From: Actinobacteria bacterium UBA2286
GTDB lineage: Bacteria > Actinomycetota > Coriobacteriia > Anaerosomatales > Anaerosomataceae
Assembly: GCA_002345925.1 (NCBI GenBank)
Contig: DDWM01000042.1
Coordinates: forward strand, 1 to 50,120
DNA length: 50,120 nt
Direction of reading: 5' to 3'
The notes below the pieces were generated by a model. It saw only the letters and a program-made list of their open reading frames with translations. It did no database searches and was not told the DNA's origin. This document shows positions 8,812-16,624 of this stretch, one piece after another. The translations under genes were made by a program, and so were the position numbers. Each line of letters begins with the position of its first letter. The first letter of the stretch is position 1.

Positions 8812-9507
8812 CTATCCCACCTCCGCCAATCGCCTGGCAATGGACGTGAAGACCACCGCGCCGTCGGTGTGACCGGTCGCGGGGTCAACGACGCGCTCCG
8901 GGTGCGGCATGAGGCCGAACACGTTACCGCGCTCGTTGCAGATACCCGCAATATCGTCGAGCGCACCGTTGGGGGCGCTGCCACCCTCGGCGCGTGAGCC
9001 GTCTGATTCGCAATAGCGCAGCACGATCTGGCCGTTTGCCTCCATGCGCATGAGGGTCTCGGGGTCGCAGATGTAGTTGCCCTCGTTGTGGTTGATCGGT
9101 AGCCGCAGCAGGCTTCCGGGGGTCGCGTCCATCCACTGGCACGCGCTCTCCTCGACTTTGACCGTGATCTCTTTGCAGATGAACTTGAGTCCCTGGTTGC
9201 GCAGGAGCGCGCCGGGAAGCAGGTGTGCCTCAGTGAGGATCTGGAAGCCGTTGCAAATGCCGATGACGGGGGCGCCCCGCTCGGCAAAGCGGACGACCTC
9301 GGCCATCACAGGCGAGAACCTGGCGACAGCACCGCAGCGGATGTAATCGCCGTAGCTGAAGCCGCCGGGAAGCACGATCGCGTCAAAGCCGGAGAGGTCC
9401 GTGTCGCCATGCCACACGTAGTCGGCCTCATGGCCGAGAACGTGCGCGGCGTGCACGACATCCTGCTCGCAGTTGCTACCCGGGAAGATGACGACGCCGA
9501 AGCGCAT
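8812..9507 (-). CDS. purQ: Phosphoribosylformylglycinamidine synthase I (glutaminase subunit)
   Basis: PurQ is the class I glutamine amidotransferase subunit that supplies ammonia to PurL. The 231-residue protein begins MRFGVVIFPGSNCEQD, typical of PurQ. It has the nucleophile in GICNGFQ (about Cys86) and the catalytic His/Glu pair in LMPHPER near the C terminus. The ATG at 9507 lies 2 bases after the purS stop, with AGGAGG in the purS end as ribosome binding site. A longer in-frame start at 9576 overlaps purS and is rejected. Confidence 0.97.
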   Translation of the reverse strand: MRFGVVIFPGSNCEQDVVHAAHVLGHEADYVWHGDTDLSGFDAIVLPGGFSYGDYIRCGAVARFSPVMAEVVRFAERGAPVIGICNGFQILTEAHLLPGALLRNQGLKFICKEITVKVEESACQWMDATPGSLLRLPINHNEGNYICDPETLMRMEANGQIVLRYCESDGSRAEGGSAPNGALDDIAGICNERGNVFGLMPHPERVVDPATGHTDGAVVFTSIARRLAEVG

Positions 9508-9509
9508 AC

Positions 9510-9752
9510 CTACGCCTCCTCGACCGGCTCGATACGGAAGTCCTCGATGACGGGGTTGGCGAGCAGCTTGCCGCACATCTCGGCCACGCGCTCCTCCGAG
9601 GTACCGTCAGCGACGTCGATCTGGATGAACTTGCCGATCTTCACCGAGGAGACCTCGTCATAGCCAAGGCTCACGAGCGCACGCTCGGCCGTGGCGCCGG
9701 GCGGGTCGAAGATGCCCTTCTTGTACGTCACGAAAATCTGGAACCGTGCCAT
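9510..9752 (-). CDS. purS: Phosphoribosylformylglycinamidine synthase, PurS subunit
   Basis: An 80-residue protein of the PurS family, which dimerises and bridges PurQ and PurL in the FGAM synthase complex. Typical features are the N-terminal strand (FQIFVTYKKGIFDPPG) and the family core segment GYDEVSSVKIGKFIQ. It lies directly upstream of purQ, the usual order. AAGGAG precedes the ATG with 9-base spacing. Confidence 0.95.
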   Translation of the reverse strand: MARFQIFVTYKKGIFDPPGATAERALVSLGYDEVSSVKIGKFIQIDVADGTSEERVAEMCGKLLANPVIEDFRIEPVEEA

Positions 9753-9766
9753 GCGATGCCGCTCCT

Positions 9767-10060
9767 TCAGTCGAGTTCCACAGTAGCTGCCGCAGCGAGC
9801 TCACGCTTACGCGCACGAACCGCCGAGTCCAGCTTACGTCGTCCTATCCAAGTGATCACCATGCCGACAACCCAGAGTAGTATCGCGAAATACGCGCCCC
9901 AGGGAGTTGGCGTTTGCAAGTCAGTGGCCGCCTGCACGGGGCTTCCCACCTGCCAGAACGACAGGATGAAGCCAAGCACTCCGAGAGCGCCGAGAATCAT
10001 GCCCACCCAGGTGAGGTACATGTACCGCCGAACGTGCGCCGGGACGTCTTTCAGGCTCAC
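9767..10060 (-). CDS. Small two-TM membrane protein in the purine operon
   Basis: A 97-residue protein with two hydrophobic segments (about 14-37 and 53-70), a short hydrophilic loop between them and a basic C-terminal tail (RKLDSAVRARKREL). No family is recognised. The GTG start at 10060 shares a GTGA overlap with the upstream gene, and purS follows 14 bases after its stop, so it belongs to the operon. Confidence 0.75.
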   Translation of the reverse strand: MSLKDVPAHVRRYMYLTWVGMILGALGVLGFILSFWQVGSPVQAATDLQTPTPWGAYFAILLWVVGMVITWIGRRKLDSAVRARKRELAAAATVELD

Positions 10061-10545
10061 GATGGGTCCTTCCCGGCGTCGCCTGCAGTCTTGTCGTTGT
10101 CGCTCTTGGACATGGCCTTCTCGGCGGCCTTGGTCGGCTTGCCCTTCTTGGCGGCCGCATTGTCCTTGATCGCCTGGGTGCGCAGCTTACGGATAACCAC
10201 CAGGTCGATGGCGATAGCCACACCGACTGCCACAAGCTCGATAACGAAGCCGACTGTTGCGATGAAGTCATTCTTGATGTTCTGTCCCCAGAAGGCGAGA
10301 CCGAACGCAGCCACGGCGATCAGCAGCAGCACGAACCAGATGCGCCGCCACTTCTTGATCTCGGGCGTGCTTGGGACCATCTCGGACCAGGTCTGCTTCT
10401 TCTTCGCGGGCGACTTCTTCTCGGGAGCCGCAGCGTACGTACCGGCACTACGCTTGGGCTTGGCCGAAGACGCGCTCTTGCGCGTGGAACCAGCGTGCGC
10501 GTTCTGTTTCTGATATCGCTCATTGAACGGTGAGCGCTTTGCCAT
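10057..10545 (-). CDS. Basic, two-TM membrane protein in the purine operon
   Basis: A 162-residue protein: a Lys/Ala/Ser-rich basic N-terminal region (1-60), two hydrophobic helices (about 68-87 and 96-117), and another Lys-rich tail (about 120-162). The layout suggests cytoplasmic basic termini that could touch nucleic acid or acidic partners; this is inference. It starts 1 base after the purC stop, with GGAAGG as ribosome binding site, and is coupled to the next gene by GTGA. No known family is recognised. Confidence 0.75.
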   Translation of the reverse strand: MAKRSPFNERYQKQNAHAGSTRKSASSAKPKRSAGTYAAAPEKKSPAKKKQTWSEMVPSTPEIKKWRRIWFVLLLIAVAAFGLAFWGQNIKNDFIATVGFVIELVAVGVAIAIDLVVIRKLRTQAIKDNAAAKKGKPTKAAEKAMSKSDNDKTAGDAGKDPS

Positions 10546-10546
10546 G

Positions 10547-11431
10547 TTAATCGCCTTCCGGCACGAACGGTTCGTCCGTGATCATCTCGTACGCCTCGAC
10601 GTATTTCTCGGCGGTGATGGTGATGATGTCCTCGGGCAGCGAGGGTGCTGGTGCCTGCTTGTTCCAGTTGGCAGCCTCAAGCCAGTCGCGCACGAACTGC
10701 TTGTCGAATGACGGCTGGCCGTGACCCGCTTCGTACGTGTCGGCGGGCCAGAAACGCGAGGAGTCCGGAGTGAGGACCTCGTCGATGAGCGCGATCTCGT
10801 CGTCGATGAGTCCAAACTCGAACTTGGTATCGGCGATGATGATGCCACGCAGCGCAGCATGCTGGGCGGCGCGGGAATACAGCGCAAGTGACGCGTCACG
10901 AAGTCCGGCGGCGTACTCCGCGCCGATGATCTCAACCATGCGCTCGTAGCTGATGTTCTCGTCGTGATCGCCGATGGCGGCCTTTGTCGACGGCGTGAAG
11001 ATCGGCTCGGGCAGCTTCTGTGATTCTACGAGACCGGCAGGCAGCGGGTGACCGCACACGGTGCCATGCTCGCTGTATTCTTTCCAGCCACTGCCCGCGA
11101 GGTAACCGCGAACGATGCACTCGACCGGGAACACCTCGGCCTTGCGGACCAGCATGGAGCGGCCAGCAAGCGACTCGGCATATGCGGCGTACTCCTCGGG
11201 CAGATCCTCCATCTCGGCCGAGATGAGATGGTTCGGGACCACGTCTGCAAGCACGTCGAACCAAAAGAGCGAGATGCGGGTGAGGACTTCGCCTTTGTAC
11301 GGAATCGGATCAGGCAACACAACATCGAATGCACTGATGCGATCCGTTGCTACGATCAGCAGCTCGCCGCCAAGGTCGAAGATGTCGCGTACTTTCCCCT
11401 GCGCGTCGGGCTTGAGTTCGATCGGCTGCAC
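10547..11431 (-). CDS. purC: SAICAR synthetase
   Basis: PurC ligates aspartate to CAIR using ATP. The 294-residue length matches the longer, yeast-like class rather than the roughly 240-residue E. coli class. Recognisable segments are GKVRDIFDLG (ATP loop), ATDRISAFD, VECIVRGYLAGSGWKEY, FTPSTKA and DTKFEFGL. The GTG at 11431 was chosen because GGGAGG lies 7 bases upstream; the in-frame ATG at 11449 would place that ribosome binding site inside the gene. It is first of a tight co-directional run through purL and has a candidate promoter at 11507-11535. Confidence 0.95.
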   Translation of the reverse strand: MQPIELKPDAQGKVRDIFDLGGELLIVATDRISAFDVVLPDPIPYKGEVLTRISLFWFDVLADVVPNHLISAEMEDLPEEYAAYAESLAGRSMLVRKAEVFPVECIVRGYLAGSGWKEYSEHGTVCGHPLPAGLVESQKLPEPIFTPSTKAAIGDHDENISYERMVEIIGAEYAAGLRDASLALYSRAAQHAALRGIIIADTKFEFGLIDDEIALIDEVLTPDSSRFWPADTYEAGHGQPSFDKQFVRDWLEAANWNKQAPAPSLPEDIITITAEKYVEAYEMITDEPFVPEGD

Positions 11432-11506
11432 GTGGGTTCCTCCCGGCATTGTGGTGGACAGCCGCAGCGTGGCGCGCGGAGCGCCGTGCCGCGCGGCTAT
11501 GCGTGC

Positions 11507-11535
11507 ATTGTAGGCGATACCGTAGCAGACGGTAA
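11507..11535 (-). promoter_or_regulatory. Candidate sigma-70 promoter of the purC operon
   Basis: On the minus strand, TTACCG (11535-11530) and TACAAT (11512-11507) are separated by 17 bases, about 75 bases upstream of the purC start. The -10 is good and the -35 mediocre. No purine riboswitch or PurR-box-like sequence was recognised. Confidence 0.4.
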
Positions 11536-11679
11536 GGTCACTCGGTCTTCATGGCGACGGGCGGCGTCTGCAATTCGGAGCCGCTATTCCACCGTGTGAA
11601 TACGCTCGTCGTATCAGGGTGCCCTGCTGTCGCGTTTCTCTATACGTCCGGCGCACGACAAACGGAGGGAGGTTACGAA

Positions 11680-11913
11680 ATGTTGAACGCAAAACGCATT
11701 GTCATCGGCATCGCGGCATTGGCGCTCGCAACCGGCTCGATGGGCATGGCGAACGGCGACGCACTGCGTACCCGTGATCAGCTTCGTGATGATTCGTGCT
11801 TGACGGCACAGGATCAGATTCGCGACAGAATCCAAGACTGCGACGAGATCTGCGTGCCGATCGGCGACGGTGTCCCCGATCAGATCAGGCTCCACCTACA
11901 CGAGACCGTGTAG
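11680..11913 (+). CDS. Tiny secreted protein, function unknown
   Basis: A 77-residue protein with a signal peptide (MLNAKRIVIGIAALALATGS, probable cleavage after the ANG/DA region near residue 24). The charged mature part is rich in Asp, Arg and Gln, with near-repeated RTRDQLRDD and QDQIRDRIQD stretches and three cysteines in CLTAQ, DCDEIC and nearby. The ATG at 11680 has a very strong GGAGGGAGG ribosome binding site; the frame can be extended upstream to 11551 without support. No family is recognised. It is isolated between purC and the small membrane gene. Confidence 0.65.
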   Translation: MLNAKRIVIGIAALALATGSMGMANGDALRTRDQLRDDSCLTAQDQIRDRIQDCDEICVPIGDGVPDQIRLHLHETV

Positions 11914-11941
11914 CACCACCGCCAACACCCCTGGCGCACTC

Positions 11942-11970
11942 AAAGGGCCGCACTGCCTATGCGACCCTTT
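11942..11970. terminator. Hairpin between convergent genes
   Basis: AAAGGGCCGC and GCGACCCTTT form a 10-base stem with one mismatch around a 9-base loop, between the converging stops at 11913 and 11977. A/T-rich stem ends on both sides make it usable in both directions. Confidence 0.6.
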
Positions 11971-11976
11971 CAGTGT

Positions 11977-12189
11977 CTACAGAGCGCCGATGTAAGCCAG
12001 CGCCACCACCGCGTGAAATGCCGCGAAGACCAGAATCAGGTACGCAGCCCACCGGTGCACCTTCATGTGAAGCGCGCCTTTGAACTTGATCTTGCGCATG
12101 CCAACGAGTGTCTGGAACCCAAGCAACAAGAACAAGCTCACTCCGCCCATGATGAGCGCAATCGATGGGATGGTGATTCCGAAGAGCAT
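11977..12189 (-). CDS. Small two-TM membrane protein with possible heme-ligand histidines
   Basis: A 70-residue protein with two hydrophobic helices flanking a basic loop (RKIKFKGALHMKVHRW). His41 and His45 at the start of helix 2 and a further His inside it (AAFHAVVAL) resemble the histidine spacing of b-type cytochrome/ferric-reductase-like transmembrane domains. The protein is far shorter than those families, so heme binding is only a suggestion. GGAGG precedes the ATG. Confidence 0.6.
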   Translation of the reverse strand: MLFGITIPSIALIMGGVSLFLLLGFQTLVGMRKIKFKGALHMKVHRWAAYLILVFAAFHAVVALAYIGAL

Positions 12190-12246
12190 CGCGGTCCTCC
12201 GATCGACGGCTGCAGTCCTGTGATGTGTTCCCGCTATCGCGCGGTG

Positions 12247-13854
12247 CTACTCCGGGAAATCAAGTGACGCGATGTAGCGACGCTGGAAGTCGGGGTGCGA
12301 TGCTAGCGACAGCGTTCGCACGGTACGAGCAAGCTCCTCGGCACGGCGTCGGGCTGAGCTGCTCACTAGCGCAACACGCGCGCCCTCCTTGGCTGTGTTG
12401 CCGACGAATTCAAGTCGGTCGCTCCACTCGGCGGGTATCATGCCGAGACGCGCGAGCGTGCGCCCGTCGGCGTGGAGGCCGAAGCCGCCAGCCACGAGCA
12501 CCCGGCTGACGTCACCAGGCGCGAGTCCGGCCTCGGCCAGAAGCGAGTCGATTGCGGTGCGGACGGCGCCCTTTGCGAGCTGCAGCTGGCGGACATCCTT
12601 CTGGGTGATGACGATGCCGGCATCGGGATCCACCACGAAAGCGCGAACCTTTTCGCGCTCGAAGACGCGCCACCCGATCGCGCCGTGCACGTCATCGCGC
12701 ATGCGACCGCTTGTGTCCAGCACGCCGGAATCGAGCATGACGGCCACCAGATCAAGAGCGCCGCTCCCACATATTCCAACGGGCTGAAAGCCGCCGATGG
12801 TCGCGATGACGAGGTCGTCGTCCTCTAGCCAGGCGCGCTCAACCGCACCCGGCTCGGCGCGCATGCCGGACTCGATGCCCGCGCCTTCAAGCGCGGGGCC
12901 AGCAGCGGCTGAGGCAGCGAGTACCCCCTCGGCAGTCACGAGCGCAAGCTCGCCATTGGTGCCGAGGTCGAGCAACAGCACGGGACCGGCCGTCGGGTCG
13001 GGTGCGGTGGCCAGCAGCCCCGCGACGATATCAGCCCCAACGAACGCGGATATGCCCGGCAGAATGTAGCAGGTGGCCTGGTCCAGGCGCTCCATGCCGA
13101 CCCGCTCCGCCGAGACATACGCCGCCTCAAGCTGGGCGCCCTCGTAAGGAGCTGCGGCAAGCGGCGCCAGATCCAGGCCGAGGAACGATCCGATCATCGC
13201 GGTGTTGCCGACTACCGCAATCTCGCGAATGTCGGCAGCGCTCGCACCGAGCGGCTCAAGCATCGCTAGCAACATGCGCTCTACTTGCGCGACGAGTGGA
13301 TCATGGAGAACCGCCACACCCTCATGCGCCGCCATCGTCACGCGCGTCATGACATCCGCGCCCCACGGGTACTGAACATTGAGCGCGCCCGAACGGATGA
13401 GCTCATCTCCGTTATCAAGATCGATCAACGCAGCGGCGAGCGTCGTCGTGCCGATATCAACGACCGCGCCGAGAAGATACGGACTGTCGTCATGCGGGTC
13501 TATGCCACGATCGGAAGGGTGCTCCACTTCAATCTCGGCAGAGACGCCCTGATCCACGACGCGGATCGAGCCGGGGGCAACGACCGCGACCACGGCATCG
13601 CCGAGCAAACGGACCCTGCAGCCGAGACGGACGCCCCGGGCCATCTCGGCGGCATCAAGAAGCTCAACCTCGTCGACGGTGGGCGGCGAGACCTCGCCTT
13701 GCACCTGGACGATACAGCGACCGCAGCGACCGAGTCCGCCGCACGGCGCATCAATAGCGACTCCGGCGGCCATGGAGGCTGAATGGGCGGTGATGCCGCG
13801 AGCGACGCGGACGACCTTCCCTGCCGGTTCAAACCGAACCTCGATGTCGTCCAT
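12247..13854 (-). CDS. [2Fe-2S]/ASKHA protein, reductive activator of corrinoid proteins (RACo-like, DUF4445)
   Basis: A 535-residue protein with an N-terminal plant-type ferredoxin domain whose cysteines are C38, C44, C47 (PCGGLGRCGRC) and C79. A linker follows, then an actin-like ATPase domain with VVDIGTTTLAAALIDL, VVGNTAMIGSFLG, LLLDLGTNGEL and CGSGALD. This is the architecture of RACo proteins, which use ATP to re-reduce Co(II) corrinoid methyl carriers to Co(I). No corrinoid protein or methyltransferase lies in this window, so its partner is encoded elsewhere. The ATG at 13854 has GGGAGG 5 bases upstream; the frame runs open to 14094 into the divergent gene and that part is discarded. 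Confidence 0.85.
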   Translation of the reverse strand: MDDIEVRFEPAGKVVRVARGITAHSASMAAGVAIDAPCGGLGRCGRCIVQVQGEVSPPTVDEVELLDAAEMARGVRLGCRVRLLGDAVVAVVAPGSIRVVDQGVSAEIEVEHPSDRGIDPHDDSPYLLGAVVDIGTTTLAAALIDLDNGDELIRSGALNVQYPWGADVMTRVTMAAHEGVAVLHDPLVAQVERMLLAMLEPLGASAADIREIAVVGNTAMIGSFLGLDLAPLAAAPYEGAQLEAAYVSAERVGMERLDQATCYILPGISAFVGADIVAGLLATAPDPTAGPVLLLDLGTNGELALVTAEGVLAASAAAGPALEGAGIESGMRAEPGAVERAWLEDDDLVIATIGGFQPVGICGSGALDLVAVMLDSGVLDTSGRMRDDVHGAIGWRVFEREKVRAFVVDPDAGIVITQKDVRQLQLAKGAVRTAIDSLLAEAGLAPGDVSRVLVAGGFGLHADGRTLARLGMIPAEWSDRLEFVGNTAKEGARVALVSSSARRRAEELARTVRTLSLASHPDFQRRYIASLDFPE

Positions 13855-13948
13855 TAGTCCTCCCGGTGCCCGCCATCGCTTCAATTGTAGCGGGGTGCCG
13901 GCCCTCTTCCGAAGGTATTCCCCGAATCGTGCAGAACTATGAACCATT

Positions 13949-15502
13949 ATGATTCTAAACGTGATCGTATTCCTGTGCGGCGCTTCACTCATGGGCCTGG
14001 AGCTCGTGGGTGCGCGCGTCCTTGCCCCGACGATGGGCAACTCGATCTTCGTCTGGGGCAGCGTCATCTCCAGCTTCATGATCGCGCTTTCCATCGGCTA
14101 CTGGCTGGGCGGACGCATCGCAGACCGCTACGGCGCACCGCGCACGCTCGGCATGGTCATCGGCGGTGCCGGGTTGTGGACGGCGCTCTCCCCGCTCGCC
14201 GCCAACGCGTGTCTCGAGTGGTCGGCGGGTCTCGGCCCGCGACTTGGGCCACTGGTGGCCACGACTCTCATCTTCTTTGGGCCCGCATTGCTCATCGCGA
14301 TGGTCTCGCCGATGGGCGTGCGCCTTGCGGCGTCGAACGGGCTCGCGCACATCGGTCGCTCGGCAGGTAGCCTGTACGCGGTATCGACCGCGGGCAGCAT
14401 CGTGGGCACGCTCGCCACGTCCTTCTGGCTGATACCGACCCTGCAAGTCGAGCCGCTGATCGTCGGCATCGGCGCGATCCTCGCGATGACGGCGTTCCTC
14501 ACGCTTGGACTCTCGCCTGAGGCTGAGCCGGAAATCGCGCCCCGTGAGCTCGGGCTGCGATCTGCCTCGGCAGTGATAGCGATTGCGATGGCGGGCTGCG
14601 TGGTCGCGTTTGCGATGTTCATCACGGTGAACCAGCCTGCGTCCGTCAACACAGACGGCGAGCAGGTGCTCTTCCAGGCTGATACGCAGTACCACCGGAT
14701 AACTGTGACCGAGGCCGACGGCGCGCGATCGCTCCGCTTCGACAAGAGCAAGCAATCGGTGATCGACCTTGAGGACGGCTACAGCAGCCTGATCGAGTAC
14801 CCGAACTACCTGCACCTGGCGCTTGCCGTGAAGCCGGATGCGAAACGCGTGCTGGTGCTCGGCCTGGGCGCGGGCGCCGTCACGAAGCGGATGTGGCACG
14901 ACTACCCGGAGGTACGGATCGACTCGGTGGAAATCGACCCGGTCGTGGTTGATGTTGCCGAGCGGTACTTCGGCCTGCCGGAAGACGACCGGCTTCGAGT
15001 GACCGTCGCCGACGCCCGGCGATACGTGCAGACGACGGAAGAGACGTACGACATCATCATCGTTGACGCGTACTACGCCGACTCGCTGCCCTTCCATCTC
15101 ACCACCCGCGAGTTCCTTGAAGAGCTGAAGGCGCGCCTCGCACCGGAGGGTGTCATCGCGTACAACGTTATCTCACCCGTGCAGGGCGCAAACAGCGACC
15201 TGTTCCGAAGCATGTACCGGACGGCCACCGGCGTCTGGGACCACGTGTGGGCATTCCCTATCGGCATCGGTGCTGATCCTACGAGCGAAGTGAACCGCAA
15301 CATCATCGTGCTGGCGAGCGACGTCGGCGTGCCGCGAGCAGAGCTGCTCGGCAGAATCGAGAGTCGGCTTGGCGGGCGCGTGCAGATCCCCGGTTTTGAG
15401 GAGTACGGTCGGGATCTGTGGACCGAGATAGTGCCGGTCGCCGATGTACCCGAACTCACCGACGCCTTCGCGCCGACGGACTCGCTCATCAACGTGAACT
15501 AG
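13949..15502 (+). CDS. Membrane-fused spermidine-synthase-like protein
   Basis: A 517-residue protein. About seven N-terminal transmembrane helices (residues 1-230) start with GLELVGARVLAPTMGNS, typical of fused spermidine-synthase-like proteins. They are joined to a Rossmann-fold aminopropyl/methyltransferase domain (about 270-460) with the SAM-type loop VLGLGAGAVTKRM and acidic motif DSVEIDPVVVDVA. The aminopropyltransferase signature DxTDPxGP is replaced by VDAYYADS, so true spermidine synthesis is doubtful. A soluble paralogue lies at 44221-45084. Its stop overlaps that of the convergent acr3 gene in a shared CTAG. Confidence 0.82.
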   Translation: MILNVIVFLCGASLMGLELVGARVLAPTMGNSIFVWGSVISSFMIALSIGYWLGGRIADRYGAPRTLGMVIGGAGLWTALSPLAANACLEWSAGLGPRLGPLVATTLIFFGPALLIAMVSPMGVRLAASNGLAHIGRSAGSLYAVSTAGSIVGTLATSFWLIPTLQVEPLIVGIGAILAMTAFLTLGLSPEAEPEIAPRELGLRSASAVIAIAMAGCVVAFAMFITVNQPASVNTDGEQVLFQADTQYHRITVTEADGARSLRFDKSKQSVIDLEDGYSSLIEYPNYLHLALAVKPDAKRVLVLGLGAGAVTKRMWHDYPEVRIDSVEIDPVVVDVAERYFGLPEDDRLRVTVADARRYVQTTEETYDIIIVDAYYADSLPFHLTTREFLEELKARLAPEGVIAYNVISPVQGANSDLFRSMYRTATGVWDHVWAFPIGIGADPTSEVNRNIIVLASDVGVPRAELLGRIESRLGGRVQIPGFEEYGRDLWTEIVPVADVPELTDAFAPTDSLINVN

Positions 15503-16566
15503 AGGGCGCGCTGCTCGGCCCAGGGTCGGGTCTTCTTCGCGATCCACACGAGCGAGAGCATGACGGGCACCTCGGTCAGCACGCCTACCACGGTAGCCAG
15601 CGTCGCGCCTGAGGTGAGTCCGAAGAGCGCGATCGCGACCGCCACGGCCAGCTCGAAGAAGTTCGACGCGCCGATGAACCCCGCCGGCGCCGCCACCGCA
15701 TGCGGCAGACGCCACGTGCACGCCCAGCCGTACGAGATCGCGAAGATGAGGTACGTCTGGATGATGAGCGGCACGGCGATCAGCAAGATGTGAAGCGGGT
15801 TCGCGACGATGGTCTGGCCCTGGAAGATGAAGATGATGATCAGCGTCGCGAGCAGGGCAGTGATCGTCACAGGCGCGAGCGCCGGCAGGAAGGTGTGCTC
15901 GAACCACTCCAGGCCTTTGCGCTTGATGAGTTGCACGCGAGAGATCCACCCAGCGACTAGCGGGACGACCACAAACAGCACGACTGACAGGAACACCGTG
16001 TCGTACGGCACGACGATGTCGCTCAGGCCGAGCAGGAGCATCACGATCGGCGCGAAGGCAACAAGCAAGATGAGGTCGTTGACCGCCACCTGCACGAGCG
16101 TGTACGCCGGATCGCCGTCGGCCAGGTATGACCACACGAACACCATCGCGGTGCAGGGCGCAGCGCCGAGGAGAACCGCTCCTGCCAGATACTCACGCCC
16201 TAGCTCAACGGGGATCCAGGTCTTGAACACCACGTTGAAGAAGAACCACGCGATCGCGTACATGGTGAATGGCTTGATGAGCCAGTTGGTGACGGTCGTG
16301 ACGACGAGACCCTGCTTGCGCTCCCCGACCCGCTTGATCGACTTGAAGTCGATCTGCAGCATCATCGGGTAGATCATGAGCCAGATGAGAACGGCAACCG
16401 GAATCGATATCTGCGCGTATGTGAACTTCGACAGCCACGTCGCCACGCCAGGCCACGAGTTGCCAACGAGTGTGCCCGCCACAATGCAAAGCGCGACCCA
16501 GAGCGAGAGATAGCGCTCGAAGACGCCCATGCGCTTCTTCTGGACGGGCTTGGCGGGCTCAGTCAT
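15499..16566 (-). CDS. acr3: Arsenite efflux transporter, Acr3 family
   Basis: A 355-residue protein with ten predicted transmembrane helices, usual for Acr3. It contains the conserved helix-4 cysteine in GAAPCTAMVFVWSYL, the Cys shown in studied Acr3 proteins to be needed for arsenite transport, plus NDLILLVAFAP and FIGASNFFELAVA. It exports As(III) using the proton motive force. It is the last gene of the minus-strand cluster starting at arsR, with AAGGAG ahead of the ATG. Confidence 0.95.
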   Translation of the reverse strand: MTEPAKPVQKKRMGVFERYLSLWVALCIVAGTLVGNSWPGVATWLSKFTYAQISIPVAVLIWLMIYPMMLQIDFKSIKRVGERKQGLVVTTVTNWLIKPFTMYAIAWFFFNVVFKTWIPVELGREYLAGAVLLGAAPCTAMVFVWSYLADGDPAYTLVQVAVNDLILLVAFAPIVMLLLGLSDIVVPYDTVFLSVVLFVVVPLVAGWISRVQLIKRKGLEWFEHTFLPALAPVTITALLATLIIIFIFQGQTIVANPLHILLIAVPLIIQTYLIFAISYGWACTWRLPHAVAAPAGFIGASNFFELAVAVAIALFGLTSGATLATVVGVLTEVPVMLSLVWIAKKTRPWAEQRAL

Positions 16567-16624
16567 CGCAGGGCTCCTTTATCTCGTTACTACATCTTAA
16601 GGTCGCACATCCGGCGCCGCTCGA

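Noticed and set aside
13985..15097. 370-residue minus-strand open frame under the fused spermidine-synthase-like gene
   Set aside because: Low-complexity Arg/His/Asp composition typical of an antisense frame; the plus-strand gene has clear domains.
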